Shown piece by piece: positions 7,247 to 15,478 of a stretch of DNA of 64,000 bases. Location: the NCBI RefSeq assembly GCF_019331795.1, contig NZ_JAHPZL010000007.1, forward strand, positions 309,094 through 373,093. Reading direction: 5' to 3'. Position 1 is the stretch's first letter. Each line of letters opens with the position of its first letter. A program made the translations under genes and the position numbers. Below the pieces are notes generated by a model. That model was given only the letters and a program-made list of their open reading frames with translations. It made no database searches and was not told where the DNA came from. The stretch comes from Austwickia sp. TVS 96-490-7B (GTDB lineage: Bacteria > Actinomycetota > Actinomycetes > Actinomycetales > Dermatophilaceae).

Positions 7247-9606
7247 GTGACCTGGCCGAGCGCCCCGAGGGTGGCCCCGTGGGGTTGCCCGTCACCCATA
7301 TCGACGCCATGGGTCATGTCACCGGGACAGCGTTATTTACCGACGACATGAGTGGTCGGTTCCCGGGGATGCTGCACGCCTACCCCGTACAGGTGAACCA
7401 GGCGCATGCCCGAGTGATCCGGATGGAGCTGTCCGCAGCGCTGGCCAGTCCCGGCGTGGTCCGAGTCTTGACCGCAGCGGACGTTCCGGGAGTCAACGAC
7501 TCCGGGGTCCGTCATGACGAGCCATTGTTTCCCTCTGAAGTGATGTTTTACGGGCAATGCGTGGCCTGGGTGCTGGCGGAGAGCCGACAGCAGGCTCGTC
7601 AGGCTGCTCGCCGGGTGGTGGTCGAGGTTGAACCATTGCCTGCGGTGGTCACCATTGAGGAGGCGCTGGCAGCACAGAGTTTTCTGGGGGGCCGACCGGT
7701 GTTACGTCGGGGCGATCCGCACGAAGCCCTGGCCAGCGCAGCCCATGTCTTCTCTGGGCGGACCGAGATCGGCGGGCAGGAGCACATCTATCTCGAGACC
7801 CAGGTTGCCGTGGCCGTGGTCGATGAGTCTGGTCAGGTGCTGATCCATTCCAGCACGCAACATCCGACCGAGACGCAGGAGATCGCTGCGCATGTGTTGG
7901 GTCTGCCATCGCACGCGATCACGGTGCAATGTCTGCGGATGGGTGGGGGATTTGGCGGCAAGGAATTCCAGCCGCATGGTTATGCCGCGGTGGCAGCTTT
8001 GGGGGCGGTGCTGACCGGACGGGCCGTCCAGGTCCGGTTGGATCGCCAGTTGGATATGTCGATGACGGGGAAACGGCATCCATTCTTGGCCGAGTGGACG
8101 GCAGGGTTCGATAACGAGGGGCACGTGGTCGCTGTGGTGGCCACGATGACTGCTGACGGCGGATGGAGTTTGGATCTGTCGGAGCCAGTGCTAGCGCGGG
8201 CGTTGTGCCATGTGGATAACGCCTACTTTCTGCCGCATGTGGAGGTGACCGGGCAGATCGTGCAGACCCATAAGACCTCGCAGACAGCCTTCCGTGGCTT
8301 CGGCGGCCCGCAGGGGATGATCCTCATCGAGGATGTGATGGGTCGGTGCGCTCCACAGTTGGGGTGGTCCCCGGAGGCGCTGCGTCGGCGCAACATGTAC
8401 GCCGAGGGGCAGTGCACCCCCTACGGGCAACTGGTGCGTCATCCAGAACGTATGCGGGACATCTGGGACCAATTAGCGCAGCGCTGCGCATATGCGGAGA
8501 GGTCCCGGCAGATTGAGGAGTTCAACGCCTCTCATCCGCACCGCCGACGAGCATTGGCAATGACCCCTCAGAAGTTTGGGATTTCGTTTAATTTCACCCC
8601 GTTCAATCAGGCCGGTGCGCTGGTCCAGGTCTATCGGGACGGGTCGGTGTTGATCAGCCATGGTGGCTGTGAGATGGGTCAGGGGCTGCACACCAAGATG
8701 GTGCAGATCGCCGCGTCAGCGTTGGGGGTGCCGTTGACGGCGGTGCGTCTCGCTCCTACCCGAACGGACAAGGTGCCGAACACGTCGGCGACCGCGGCGT
8801 CCAGTGGTGCGGATTTGAATGGTGCTGCGGTCAAAGACGCCTGTGATCAGATTCGGGAGCGATTAGCGCCGGTGGCGGCGCGCCTGTTGGCGGGTGACGA
8901 TGCGGCTCTGGTGCCGTCGGCGAGTGTGCAGTTCAGGCAGGGGCGGGTCTCCTTGACGGGCACCGACCATCGAGAGTTGTCCTTCGCCGACGTGGTGGGG
9001 CAGGCCTATCTGCAGCGGGTCCAGTTGTGGGCGGCGGGTTTTTATCGCACGGAGGGTTTGCACTGGGATCAGAACACGATGACGGGGTCGCCGTTCAAAT
9101 ATTTCAGTTATGGCGCGGCGTGTTCGGAGGTGGAAGTGGATGGATTCACCGGGGCCTGTCGGGTGCTGCGGGTGGACATCCTGCATGACGTGGGTGATTC
9201 ATTGTCTCCGTTGATTGATCGTGGGCAGATCGAAGGTGGGTTTATTCAGGGGATGGGGTGGATGACCATGGAGCGGTTGTGCTGGGACGAGAGCGACGGG
9301 CCGGGGCGGGGCAGGTTGGCGTCCGCGGGGTTGAGCATCTACAAGGTGCCCAGCATCGGTGACCTTCCGGAACAGTTCACGGTGGAGTTGGTGGACCGCG
9401 CCACGGAGACCGGAGTGGTGTATGGATCGAAAGCGATCGGTGAACCGCCGTTGACCTTGGCGATCAGCGTACGGGAGGCGATCCGGCAGGCGTGTGCAGC
9501 GTTTGGGCCGTTGGGTCGGGATCAGCCGCTGGCGTTGCCAGCGACCCCGGAGGCCACCTTTGAGGCGCTATCTCAGGCTCGGCGCGCGGCGGTGGTGACC
9601 TGCTGA
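7243..9606 (+). CDS. xdhB: Xanthine dehydrogenase molybdopterin-binding subunit
   Basis: The large catalytic subunit, 787 residues, which holds the molybdopterin cofactor and the substrate pocket. An aldehyde oxidase/xanthine dehydrogenase a/b hammerhead domain occupies about residues 15-130 (starting HIDAMGHVTGTALFTDD). The cofactor-binding domains follow, with RMGGGFGGKE (about residue 232), TAFRGFGGPQGM (about residue 348), the GGCEMGQGLHTK block and, near the end, GSKAIGEPPLTLAISV, which holds the catalytic Glu equivalent. The start GTG lies within the xdhA stop (GTGA overlap). Neither an xdhC cofactor-insertion gene nor a guanine deaminase or uricase gene follows, so the maturation factor must be elsewhere. 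Confidence 0.92.
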   Translation: MSDLAERPEGGPVGLPVTHIDAMGHVTGTALFTDDMSGRFPGMLHAYPVQVNQAHARVIRMELSAALASPGVVRVLTAADVPGVNDSGVRHDEPLFPSEVMFYGQCVAWVLAESRQQARQAARRVVVEVEPLPAVVTIEEALAAQSFLGGRPVLRRGDPHEALASAAHVFSGRTEIGGQEHIYLETQVAVAVVDESGQVLIHSSTQHPTETQEIAAHVLGLPSHAITVQCLRMGGGFGGKEFQPHGYAAVAALGAVLTGRAVQVRLDRQLDMSMTGKRHPFLAEWTAGFDNEGHVVAVVATMTADGGWSLDLSEPVLARALCHVDNAYFLPHVEVTGQIVQTHKTSQTAFRGFGGPQGMILIEDVMGRCAPQLGWSPEALRRRNMYAEGQCTPYGQLVRHPERMRDIWDQLAQRCAYAERSRQIEEFNASHPHRRRALAMTPQKFGISFNFTPFNQAGALVQVYRDGSVLISHGGCEMGQGLHTKMVQIAASALGVPLTAVRLAPTRTDKVPNTSATAASSGADLNGAAVKDACDQIRERLAPVAARLLAGDDAALVPSASVQFRQGRVSLTGTDHRELSFADVVGQAYLQRVQLWAAGFYRTEGLHWDQNTMTGSPFKYFSYGAACSEVEVDGFTGACRVLRVDILHDVGDSLSPLIDRGQIEGGFIQGMGWMTMERLCWDESDGPGRGRLASAGLSIYKVPSIGDLPEQFTVELVDRATETGVVYGSKAIGEPPLTLAISVREAIRQACAAFGPLGRDQPLALPATPEATFEALSQARRAAVVTC

Positions 9607-9704
9607 GCGACCGTGGGTGCGTCTGCGTGGGCGGAAGGTTCGACTAACGTGCTGGACGGACAGCGATGGCTGGCGTGCCTGCGCCGGTCGGAGGAGGAAA
9701 GCCC

Positions 9705-10484
9705 ATGAAGATCGCCCGATATGTCGTCGACGATGAACCTTCGTACGGCGTGGTGATGAGTGAGGACGGTGAGCCCACGTGGATTGCCCAAGTGGGTGGC
9801 GACCCGCTGTATTCGAAGGTGACGGCCACGGGGGTGCGGCATGAGTTGTCGCAGGTGCGTTTGTTGGCTCCGGTGATCCCCCGGAGCAAAGTCATCGGGG
9901 TGGGACGCAATTATGTGGCGCACGCCGCTGAGATGGGGGCGCAGGCGCCGAGCGAGCCGTTGTTGTTCCTGGTGCCCAACACCGCGGTGTGTGGTCCGGA
10001 CGATCCGGTCGTGATCCCTGATTTTGCCCATGAGGTGCACTATGAGGGAGAGCTGGCCGTCGTGATAGGCCGGATGTGTAAGGACGTCCCGGTGGATCAG
10101 GTGCCTGCGGTGATCTTCGGGTATACCTGCGCTAACGACGTGACTGCTCGGGATCTGCAGGCCGGAGACGGGCAGTGGGCGCGGGCCAAGGGATGCGACA
10201 CCTTCTGTCCGTTGGGGCCGTGGATCGAAACGGAAGTGGACCCGGCTGACCTTGAACTCCGCACGCGCCTGGAGGGGCGGACCGTCCAAGAGGATACGAC
10301 GGCGTCGATGGTGCATTCAGTAGCGCAGATCGTCTCGTACGTCTCTCGGGCCTTTACGTTGTTGCCTGGTGACGTGATTTTGACTGGAACTCCGCAGGGC
10401 GTAGGGCCGGTGGCTGCGGGTCAGCGCGTTGAGGTGGATATCGAAGGGATCGGCACCTTGGCTAATCCGTTTGTCCGTCGCTGA
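9705..10484 (+). CDS. Fumarylacetoacetate hydrolase family protein
   Basis: A 259-residue protein of the FAH superfamily, which covers 2-hydroxyhepta-2,4-diene-1,7-dioate isomerases, acylpyruvases and oxaloacetate decarboxylases. The metal-binding signature is present: VIGVGRNYVAHAAEMG, then HYEGELAVVIGR with the two acidic ligands, then GYTCANDVTARDLQ and the C-terminal LTGTPQGVGPV. The start is ATG 9705 after GGAGGAGGAAAG. It stands between the xanthine dehydrogenase genes and gltX; in other actinobacteria a gene of this family often precedes gltX, so it belongs more to the gltX neighbourhood than to purine breakdown. The gap to gltX is only 36 bases. The substrate cannot be assigned. Confidence 0.85.
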   Translation: MKIARYVVDDEPSYGVVMSEDGEPTWIAQVGGDPLYSKVTATGVRHELSQVRLLAPVIPRSKVIGVGRNYVAHAAEMGAQAPSEPLLFLVPNTAVCGPDDPVVIPDFAHEVHYEGELAVVIGRMCKDVPVDQVPAVIFGYTCANDVTARDLQAGDGQWARAKGCDTFCPLGPWIETEVDPADLELRTRLEGRTVQEDTTASMVHSVAQIVSYVSRAFTLLPGDVILTGTPQGVGPVAAGQRVEVDIEGIGTLANPFVRR

Positions 10485-10520
10485 GCAGGTGTGGTGGGGG
10501 TCGCTAGGCTGGGAGTCATC

Positions 10521-12068
10521 ATGAGCAGCGCATCCTTCTCCAGTCCTGTGGTCCCTCGTCTTCGTGTGGCGCCGTCGCCGACCGGTGATCCCCATGTGGG
10601 GACGGCGTACATGGCCTTGTTCAACCTGGCCTTCGCTCGACAACAGCAGGGGGTTTTCCTGCTGCGGGTGGAGGACACCGATCGGACCCGGTTCCGGGCC
10701 GATTCGGAGCAGCAGTTGTATGACACCTTGTCGTGGCTGGGCTTGGACTGGGACGAGGGACCGGATCGGGGCGGTCCGTTCGCGCCATACCGACAGAGCG
10801 AGCGGTTGACGACGTACCAGCCGTACGTCGAGAAGCTGATCGCGCAGGGGCATGCATACCACTGCTGGTGTAGCCCGGAGCGATTGTCTGCGATGCGGGA
10901 GGAGCAGCAACGTTCTAAGTCGCCAGTGACGGGGTATGACCGGCTGTGTTATGGAATGACTCGCGAGGAACGCGCCACACTTCCTGGCTTCCAGGAGACA
11001 CCGGTCGTGCGGATGCTGATTCCAGATGAGGTCCCGTTGACCTTCACTGATCTGATCCGAGGGACGGTCCAGGCGCCGCGACCAGACGATCAGGTGATCC
11101 TCAAGGCGGATGGTTTCCCGACGTATCACCTGGCGGTCGTGGTCGATGATCACGAGATGGGCGTCACTCATGTGGTGCGGGGCGAGGAATGGATCAGCTC
11201 CACCCCGAAACATCTGTTGCTGTATCGCTGGTTGGGTCTCACCCCGCCGGTGTTTGCGCACATGCCGTTGTTGCGCAATACCGACAAATCCAAGATTTCC
11301 AAACGGAAGAACCCAGCCGCCCGATTGACCTGGTTTCGTGAGCGTGGCTATTTGCCAGAAGCTTTGGTGAACTTCCTGGCGCTGCTGGCTTACCCGCCGG
11401 CCAAGGATGCCGACGGCAAGGACGTAGAAATCTTCTCTCTCGATGAATTCAGCCGTGACTTTGATTGGTCCAAAGTCAACCCAGTGGGCCCGATCTTCGA
11501 CCTGGGTAAACTGGACTGGCTCAACGGCATGTATGTGCGGGATCTGAGCGTCGAAGAACTCACCGCCAGGCTGATTCCCTACCTTCAGGCTGACGGTCTC
11601 TTCGGGCCCTCACCCAGCCTGGGTGAGGTAGCTCGACTGAAGAGCCTCGCCGCCCTCATCCAACCCCGACTGGTGACACTGGCCGATGCTCCGGACCAAC
11701 TCCGACCGTTCTTCGTGCCCGATGCAGACCTAGTAGTCGAGGACGACGCACGCGCGTCGCTGACAGCCAAGAACGCCCCGGACCCCGCCGGAGTGCTCGA
11801 CGCTGCGATCGAGGCATTGACGGCCCTCCCCGACGACGAGAACGTAGATCTGGGCCAGGTGCAGGGCAGCTGGACTCATGACCGCATCGAAGAAACACTG
11901 CGTGCGGCGCTGGTCACTGGGCTAGGACTCAAGCCAAAATTCGCCTTCGGCCCGCTACGGGTAGCGGTGTCCGGGCGGCGGGTATCTCCACCGCTGTTTG
12001 AATCGATGGAGGTACTCGGCCGAGGAGCCACCCTCCGCCGGTTGCAGGCGCTGCGCACGACGTGCTGA
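10521..12068 (+). CDS. gltX: Glutamyl-tRNA synthetase
   Basis: A class Ia aminoacyl-tRNA synthetase, 515 residues, that charges tRNA-Glu in the cytosol. The HIGH-type motif is in VAPSPTGDPHVGTAYM near the N-terminus, and the KMSKS-type motif is KSKISKRKN (about residue 257). The C-terminal anticodon-binding domain is present to full length. The start ATG 10521 has GGGAG 5 bases upstream; upstream in-frame codons to 10491 are not family-like. It faces glnS across a perfect hairpin. Because the window also carries a GlnRS, this enzyme need not mischarge tRNA-Gln, unlike the GluRS in most actinobacteria. Confidence 0.94.
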   Translation: MSSASFSSPVVPRLRVAPSPTGDPHVGTAYMALFNLAFARQQQGVFLLRVEDTDRTRFRADSEQQLYDTLSWLGLDWDEGPDRGGPFAPYRQSERLTTYQPYVEKLIAQGHAYHCWCSPERLSAMREEQQRSKSPVTGYDRLCYGMTREERATLPGFQETPVVRMLIPDEVPLTFTDLIRGTVQAPRPDDQVILKADGFPTYHLAVVVDDHEMGVTHVVRGEEWISSTPKHLLLYRWLGLTPPVFAHMPLLRNTDKSKISKRKNPAARLTWFRERGYLPEALVNFLALLAYPPAKDADGKDVEIFSLDEFSRDFDWSKVNPVGPIFDLGKLDWLNGMYVRDLSVEELTARLIPYLQADGLFGPSPSLGEVARLKSLAALIQPRLVTLADAPDQLRPFFVPDADLVVEDDARASLTAKNAPDPAGVLDAAIEALTALPDDENVDLGQVQGSWTHDRIEETLRAALVTGLGLKPKFAFGPLRVAVSGRRVSPPLFESMEVLGRGATLRRLQALRTTC

Positions 12069-12085
12069 TCGGCTAGGAGCTTTCC

Positions 12086-12116
12086 GCTGACCCGCAGGGC
12101 CGCCCTGCGGGTCAGC
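12086..12116. terminator. Perfect hairpin between gltX and glnS
   Basis: GCTGACCCGCAGGGC at 12086-12100 and its exact complement at 12102-12116 make a 15-bp stem, extended further by flanking TTCC and GGAA. It lies midway between two convergent stops and is the likely bidirectional terminator. It lacks a T tract. Confidence 0.7.
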
Positions 12117-12124
12117 GCGGAAGG

Positions 12125-13822
12125 TCAGGCGCGTTGAGCCTTTTTCTGGATCGCCGCCCATTCGTCCTTCAAACCCACCGTGCGGTGGAACAGCAGGGGC
12201 TGCTGCGGATCCAAGGCGAAATAACCGAGCCGCTCAAACTGGACCACTACGCCAGGTGCGGTCTCAGCCAAGGCGGGTTCAGCCTTGCACTCGGTGAGCA
12301 CGATCTTGCTGTGTGGGTCGATGTCATCCATCACGTTCCCCGTGCGCTCGCCAGGGATCGGGTGGGTGAAGAGTCGTTCGTAGAGAGCCACTGACGCGTC
12401 AGCCGCATGGGGGGCGGACACCCAATGCATGGTCGATTTCACTTTTCGCCCATCAGGGGCGGTCCCGCCACGGGAGTCCGGATCGTACGACGCGCGCACT
12501 TCAACAACCTGTCCCTCGTCATCCTTGATGACCTCGGTGCAGGTGACTAGGTAGGCCCCCCGAAGTCGAACTTCGCGTCCGGGGGAGAGCCGGAAGAATT
12601 TCGGCGGGGGAACCTCGGCGAAGTCGTCCTGTTCGATCCATAGTTCACCGGTGAACGGGACCTGTCGGACGCCATCAGCCTCGTTTTCGGGGTTGTTAGC
12701 GACCTCAAACCACTCGACCACCGGGCTGCCATCGGCCTGACGTGGCCATCCTTCGAGCACCAGCTTGAGAGGTCGAAGCACGGCCATCCTGCGTTGGCTG
12801 CTGGTGTTGAGTTCCCGGCGGACGAAGGACTCGAGTAGCTCGATGTCGTGGCGACTGTTGGTGCGAGTCAGCCCCACATATGAGCAGAAGTCCCGGATCG
12901 CTGGGGCGGGATAGCCGCGACGCCGCATCCCCGCGACAGTAGGCATGCGCGGGTCATCCCATCCATCGACGGTTCCGCTGGTGACTAACTGCAGCATGGT
13001 GCGCTTACTGGTGATCAGGTAGGTGACGGCGAGGCGTGCGAACTCGGTCTGCCGAGGTGCCGGGCCCTCCAACGGGAGCTGCGCGAGGAACCAGTCGTAC
13101 AAGGGACGATGGCTGTCGAACTCCAGGGTGCACAGCGAGTGGGTCACACCTTCGATGGCGTCGGATTGGCCGTGGGCCCAGTCGTACGTCGGGTAAAGAC
13201 ACCATGTGTCGCCGGTGCGGTGGTGATGAGCATGCCGGATGCGATACATGATCGGGTCACGCATCTGCATGTTCTCGTGCTGCATATCGATCTTGGCGCG
13301 CAGCACACGGGACCCATCAGGGAACGCGCCGTGGCGCATCTGACGGAAGAGATCGAGGTTCTCTTCGACGGAACGATCCCGATAGGGACTGTCAATGCCT
13401 GGCTTGCCAAAACCTCCGCGTTGCGCGGAGATGGTTTCGGGGTCCTGATCATCGACGTACGCCTTGCCCTGTTGGATCAGGTATTCGGCCCAGGTGTAGA
13501 GCTGTTCGAAGTAGTCAGAGGCGAAGAGCACCGGTTGCGGTGGGGGAAAACCAAGCCAACTAATGTCTTGGATGATGGAGTCGACGTACTCGGTGTCCTC
13601 GGTGTCGGGGTTGGTGTCGTCAAACCGCAGGAAGCAGGAGCCGCCGAACTCCTGGGCAATACCGAAGTCGGCGCAGATCGCCTTGGCGTGCCCAATGTGC
13701 AGGTAGCCGTTCGGTTCAGGAGGGAACCGGGTTTGGACGCGACCACCGAAGGTCTGGGCCTGGTTGTCGCGACGGATCTGCTCGCGAACGAAATCGCCTG
13801 CCGGGGCCCCTGTCTCGCTCAT
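12125..13822 (-). CDS. glnS: Glutaminyl-tRNA synthetase
   Basis: A class Ia synthetase of 565 residues that charges tRNA-Gln directly. The N-terminal catalytic domain has RFPPEPNGYLHIGHAK (HIGH motif, near residue 33), FLRFDDTNP, and the KMSKS equivalent LITSKRTMLQL (about residue 270). WDDPRMPTVAGMRRRGY and the two C-terminal beta-barrel domains that read the anticodon follow, matching the bacterial GlnRS layout. Most actinobacteria make Gln-tRNA through GatCAB amidation and lack GlnRS, so the gene is likely an acquisition. Base composition looks like that of its neighbours, so any transfer is old. The gene is convergent with gltX and sits 325 bases from the tRNA-Gln gene, in the opposite orientation. 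Confidence 0.94.
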   Translation of the reverse strand: MSETGAPAGDFVREQIRRDNQAQTFGGRVQTRFPPEPNGYLHIGHAKAICADFGIAQEFGGSCFLRFDDTNPDTEDTEYVDSIIQDISWLGFPPPQPVLFASDYFEQLYTWAEYLIQQGKAYVDDQDPETISAQRGGFGKPGIDSPYRDRSVEENLDLFRQMRHGAFPDGSRVLRAKIDMQHENMQMRDPIMYRIRHAHHHRTGDTWCLYPTYDWAHGQSDAIEGVTHSLCTLEFDSHRPLYDWFLAQLPLEGPAPRQTEFARLAVTYLITSKRTMLQLVTSGTVDGWDDPRMPTVAGMRRRGYPAPAIRDFCSYVGLTRTNSRHDIELLESFVRRELNTSSQRRMAVLRPLKLVLEGWPRQADGSPVVEWFEVANNPENEADGVRQVPFTGELWIEQDDFAEVPPPKFFRLSPGREVRLRGAYLVTCTEVIKDDEGQVVEVRASYDPDSRGGTAPDGRKVKSTMHWVSAPHAADASVALYERLFTHPIPGERTGNVMDDIDPHSKIVLTECKAEPALAETAPGVVVQFERLGYFALDPQQPLLFHRTVGLKDEWAAIQKKAQRA

Positions 13823-14062
13823 GGGCCAGAAGTCTACTGCCTGCGTTGTTGACCGTTGCCCGCCTGGTCGCAGCTGAGGGGCATGGTCAGTGATCCCGGG
13901 AGTGAATCTTCATGGCGGATGGTGCAGCCCGGGCAGCCGCGGGCGAGAAGGCGGGGGGAGTGGCTTAAGTATGGGGGTCAGTGGACGACAGGAGTGACGG
14001 CGGATGCGGTGGCCTTCTCCCGGAGCGCAATGGCCTGCCGAAAGTCCAGTGGCCACCCTGAT
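13823..14062. other. Non-coding gap upstream of glnS
   Basis: This is the first part of a 325-base stretch without a gene between glnS and tRNA-Gln. I see no convincing reading frame, repeat or RNA fold. It must hold the glnS promoter on the minus strand, but no clear -35/-10 pair stands out. Confidence 0.4.
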
Positions 14063-14092
14063 TTGGGTAAGACGACCTCATCCGGCTAGAGT
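14063..14092 (+). promoter_or_regulatory. Candidate promoter for the tRNA genes
   Basis: TTGGGT (14063-14068) and TAGAGT (14087-14092) are spaced by 18 bases, the right size for a vegetative promoter. Transcription would begin about 45-50 bases before tRNA-Gln. An inverted repeat (ATCACAC at 14103-14109, GTGTGAT at 14135-14141) lies in the resulting leader. Confidence 0.35.
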
Positions 14093-14147
14093 TCTTTTCC
14101 GGATCACACGCCGCTCATGATCACCATGGGCAGGGTGTGATGCTCTA

Positions 14148-14219
14148 TGGGGTATGGTGTAATTGGCAGCACGACTGATTCTGGTTCAGTTAGTCTAGGT
14201 TCGAGTCCTGGTACCCCAG
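14148..14219 (+). tRNA. tRNA-Gln (anticodon CUG)
   Basis: A full cloverleaf: acceptor TGGGGTA pairs with TACCCCA, anticodon stem ACTGA pairs with TCAGT around the loop TTCTGGT (anticodon CTG), and a T arm carries TTCGAGT. The discriminator is G and CCA is encoded (14220-14222). The weak U1-A72 pair and G73 are also features of tRNA-Gln in organisms that have GlnRS, which matches the glnS gene next door. Confidence 0.95.
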
Positions 14220-14278
14220 CCAACCACCGCAAGGTGGTGATCGGCTGCCACGTGGAGTTCATAACCACGATGCCGATT

Positions 14279-14313
14279 AGGAAAAATCTCCTCTAAAAGG
14301 TAAGGTTTTTCCT
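14279..14313 (+). terminator. Hairpin after tRNA-Gln
   Basis: AGGAAAAA and TTTTTCCT pair across a 19-base loop, followed by a second small hairpin (TTGCC-TC-GGCAA). It may end or process the tRNA-Gln transcript before tRNA-Glu. Confidence 0.35.
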
Positions 14314-14352
14314 GTTGCCTCGGCAACATGATCACTCAAAAAAGTGGTAGAT

Positions 14353-14425
14353 GGCCCCGTTGTGTAGTGGCCTAGCACGCCGCCCTCTCAAGGCGGTAGC
14401 GCCGGTTCGAATCCGGTCGGGGCTA
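14353..14425 (+). tRNA. tRNA-Glu (anticodon CUC)
   Basis: Acceptor GGCCCCG pairs with CGGGGCT (G1-U72 wobble), anticodon stem CCGCC pairs with GGCGG around CTCTCAA (anticodon CTC), and the T loop is TTCGAAT. The discriminator is A, with CCA encoded at 14426-14428. It is 133 bases after tRNA-Gln and is followed at once by a strong terminator. Confidence 0.95.
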
Positions 14426-14431
14426 CCATGA

Positions 14432-14466
14432 AAAAGACCCCCTAATTAATTAGGGGGTCTTTTTTG
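14432..14466 (+). terminator. Rho-independent terminator after tRNA-Glu
   Basis: AAAAGACCCCCTAATT and its complement AATTAGGGGGTCTTTT form a long perfect stem followed by a T run. This is the clearest intrinsic terminator in the window. Its A run on the other side means it could act on both strands. Confidence 0.9.
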
Positions 14467-14537
14467 TGCCCTCTGAAAAGATATTTCTTGACGCCACATT
14501 CCTGCTGAGTGGCGGGCCATATCAGTGTGCCTGGGCT

Positions 14538-14575
14538 GGCGATGCCCCGGCTGCCTTGTCGCCTAGGGCATCGCC
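14538..14575 (-). terminator. Hairpin downstream of ndgR
   Basis: GGCGATGCCC (14538-14547) and GGGCATCGCC (14566-14575) form a perfect 10-bp stem, just past the stop of the minus-strand IclR gene. Confidence 0.5.
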
Positions 14576-14582
14576 ATTGCGG

Positions 14583-15341
14583 TCAGCGGCGGGCTGCGGC
14601 CGCTTCCTGTGCCGCCTGCTGCTGGGCGTGCGCCCGGGCGAGGACTTCAGTGAGTTTGTTGGCTCCCGCAACCACGGTGGCGGCATGAAGTCGCCCAGGC
14701 TGTCGTGAGATGCGTTCTATCGGGCCGGAGATGGAGACGGCTGCGATGACTCGGCCTGCGGGGTTACGCACGGGGGCAGACACCGAGGCGACACCTGGCT
14801 CTCGTTCACCGACGCTCTGCGCCCAACCTCGGCGGCGTACCCCGGAAAGGGTGGTCGCGGTGAACTCGGCGCCTTGCAGGCCTCGGTGGAGGCGGTCGGG
14901 CTCTTCCCAAGCAAGCAGTACCTGTGCGGCCGAACCGGCGAGCATGGACAGCGTGGCGCCTACAGGGATTGAGTCCCGTAGCCCCATGGGTCGCTCGGCT
15001 GCTGCGACACAGATGCGCATGTCTCCTTGTCGACGGAAGAGCTGCGCCGATTCATGGGTGTGGTCACGCAATGCTCCCAGGACCGCGCCAGCCGCAGCCA
15101 GCAGCCGGTCTTCGCCGGCCGCTGAGGCCAGCTCGGCCAATCTCGGACCGAGGATGAATCGTCCTTGCATGTCGCGAGAGACCAGGCGGTGATGCTCCAG
15201 CGCGACGGCCAGACGATGGGCTGTGGGTCGCGCCAGTCCGGTACTGGCAACCAGTTGTGCCAGCGTCGACGGCCCGGCTTCAAGTGCGCCAAGCACGATA
15301 GCGGCTTTGTCTAGGACTCCGACCCCACTGGAACTTTCCAT
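14583..15341 (-). CDS. ndgR: IclR-family regulator, NdgR/LtbR-like
   Basis: A DNA-binding regulator of 252 residues. Residues about 8-60 form the IclR winged helix-turn-helix (LAQLVASTGLARPTAHRLAV), and the rest is the IclR effector-binding domain (SIPVGATLSMLAGSAAQVLL, VSAPVRNPAGRVIAAVSISG), ending in an Ala/Gln-rich tail. The start is ATG 15341; a frame open to 15527 would run across the leuC promoter. Orthologues divergent from leuCD in Streptomyces (NdgR) and Corynebacterium (LtbR) control leucine genes, and the same divergent arrangement is kept here. A perfect 16-bp palindrome lies just before leuC, and a matching half-site TGAGACG lies at 15368-15374, 27 bases upstream of this start, which suggests autoregulation. 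Confidence 0.9.
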   Translation of the reverse strand: MESSSGVGVLDKAAIVLGALEAGPSTLAQLVASTGLARPTAHRLAVALEHHRLVSRDMQGRFILGPRLAELASAAGEDRLLAAAGAVLGALRDHTHESAQLFRRQGDMRICVAAAERPMGLRDSIPVGATLSMLAGSAAQVLLAWEEPDRLHRGLQGAEFTATTLSGVRRRGWAQSVGEREPGVASVSAPVRNPAGRVIAAVSISGPIERISRQPGRLHAATVVAGANKLTEVLARAHAQQQAAQEAAAARR

Positions 15342-15446
15342 GGTGCCAGTGTGGCGGTCCCACGTCCTGAGACGCAAGCCCACCACATCTTGAACGCGAG
15401 CTGGCTTGGGTCGCAAAGTGGGTGGCACGGGCTCCGTGTTGAATAC

Positions 15447-15462
15447 TGAGACGATCGTCTCA
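15447..15462. promoter_or_regulatory. 16-bp palindrome, probable NdgR operator for leuCD
   Basis: TGAGACGATCGTCTCA is its own exact reverse complement. It ends 16 bases before the leuC start codon, so a protein bound here would block the promoter or early transcription. The divergent IclR-family gene is the obvious candidate to bind it. Confidence 0.65.
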
Positions 15463-15478
15463 AGATAGGGGAAGTGCG

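Noticed and set aside
13109..13852. A 247-codon open frame antisense to glnS
   Set aside because: glnS on the opposite strand has all class Ia synthetase motifs; the antisense frame has no family resemblance and arises from the G+C-rich third codon positions.
12125..14425. glnS and tRNA genes as part of an integrated genomic island
   Set aside because: The tRNA genes are an attractive attachment site, but no integrase or tRNA fragment repeat was found and composition does not change.
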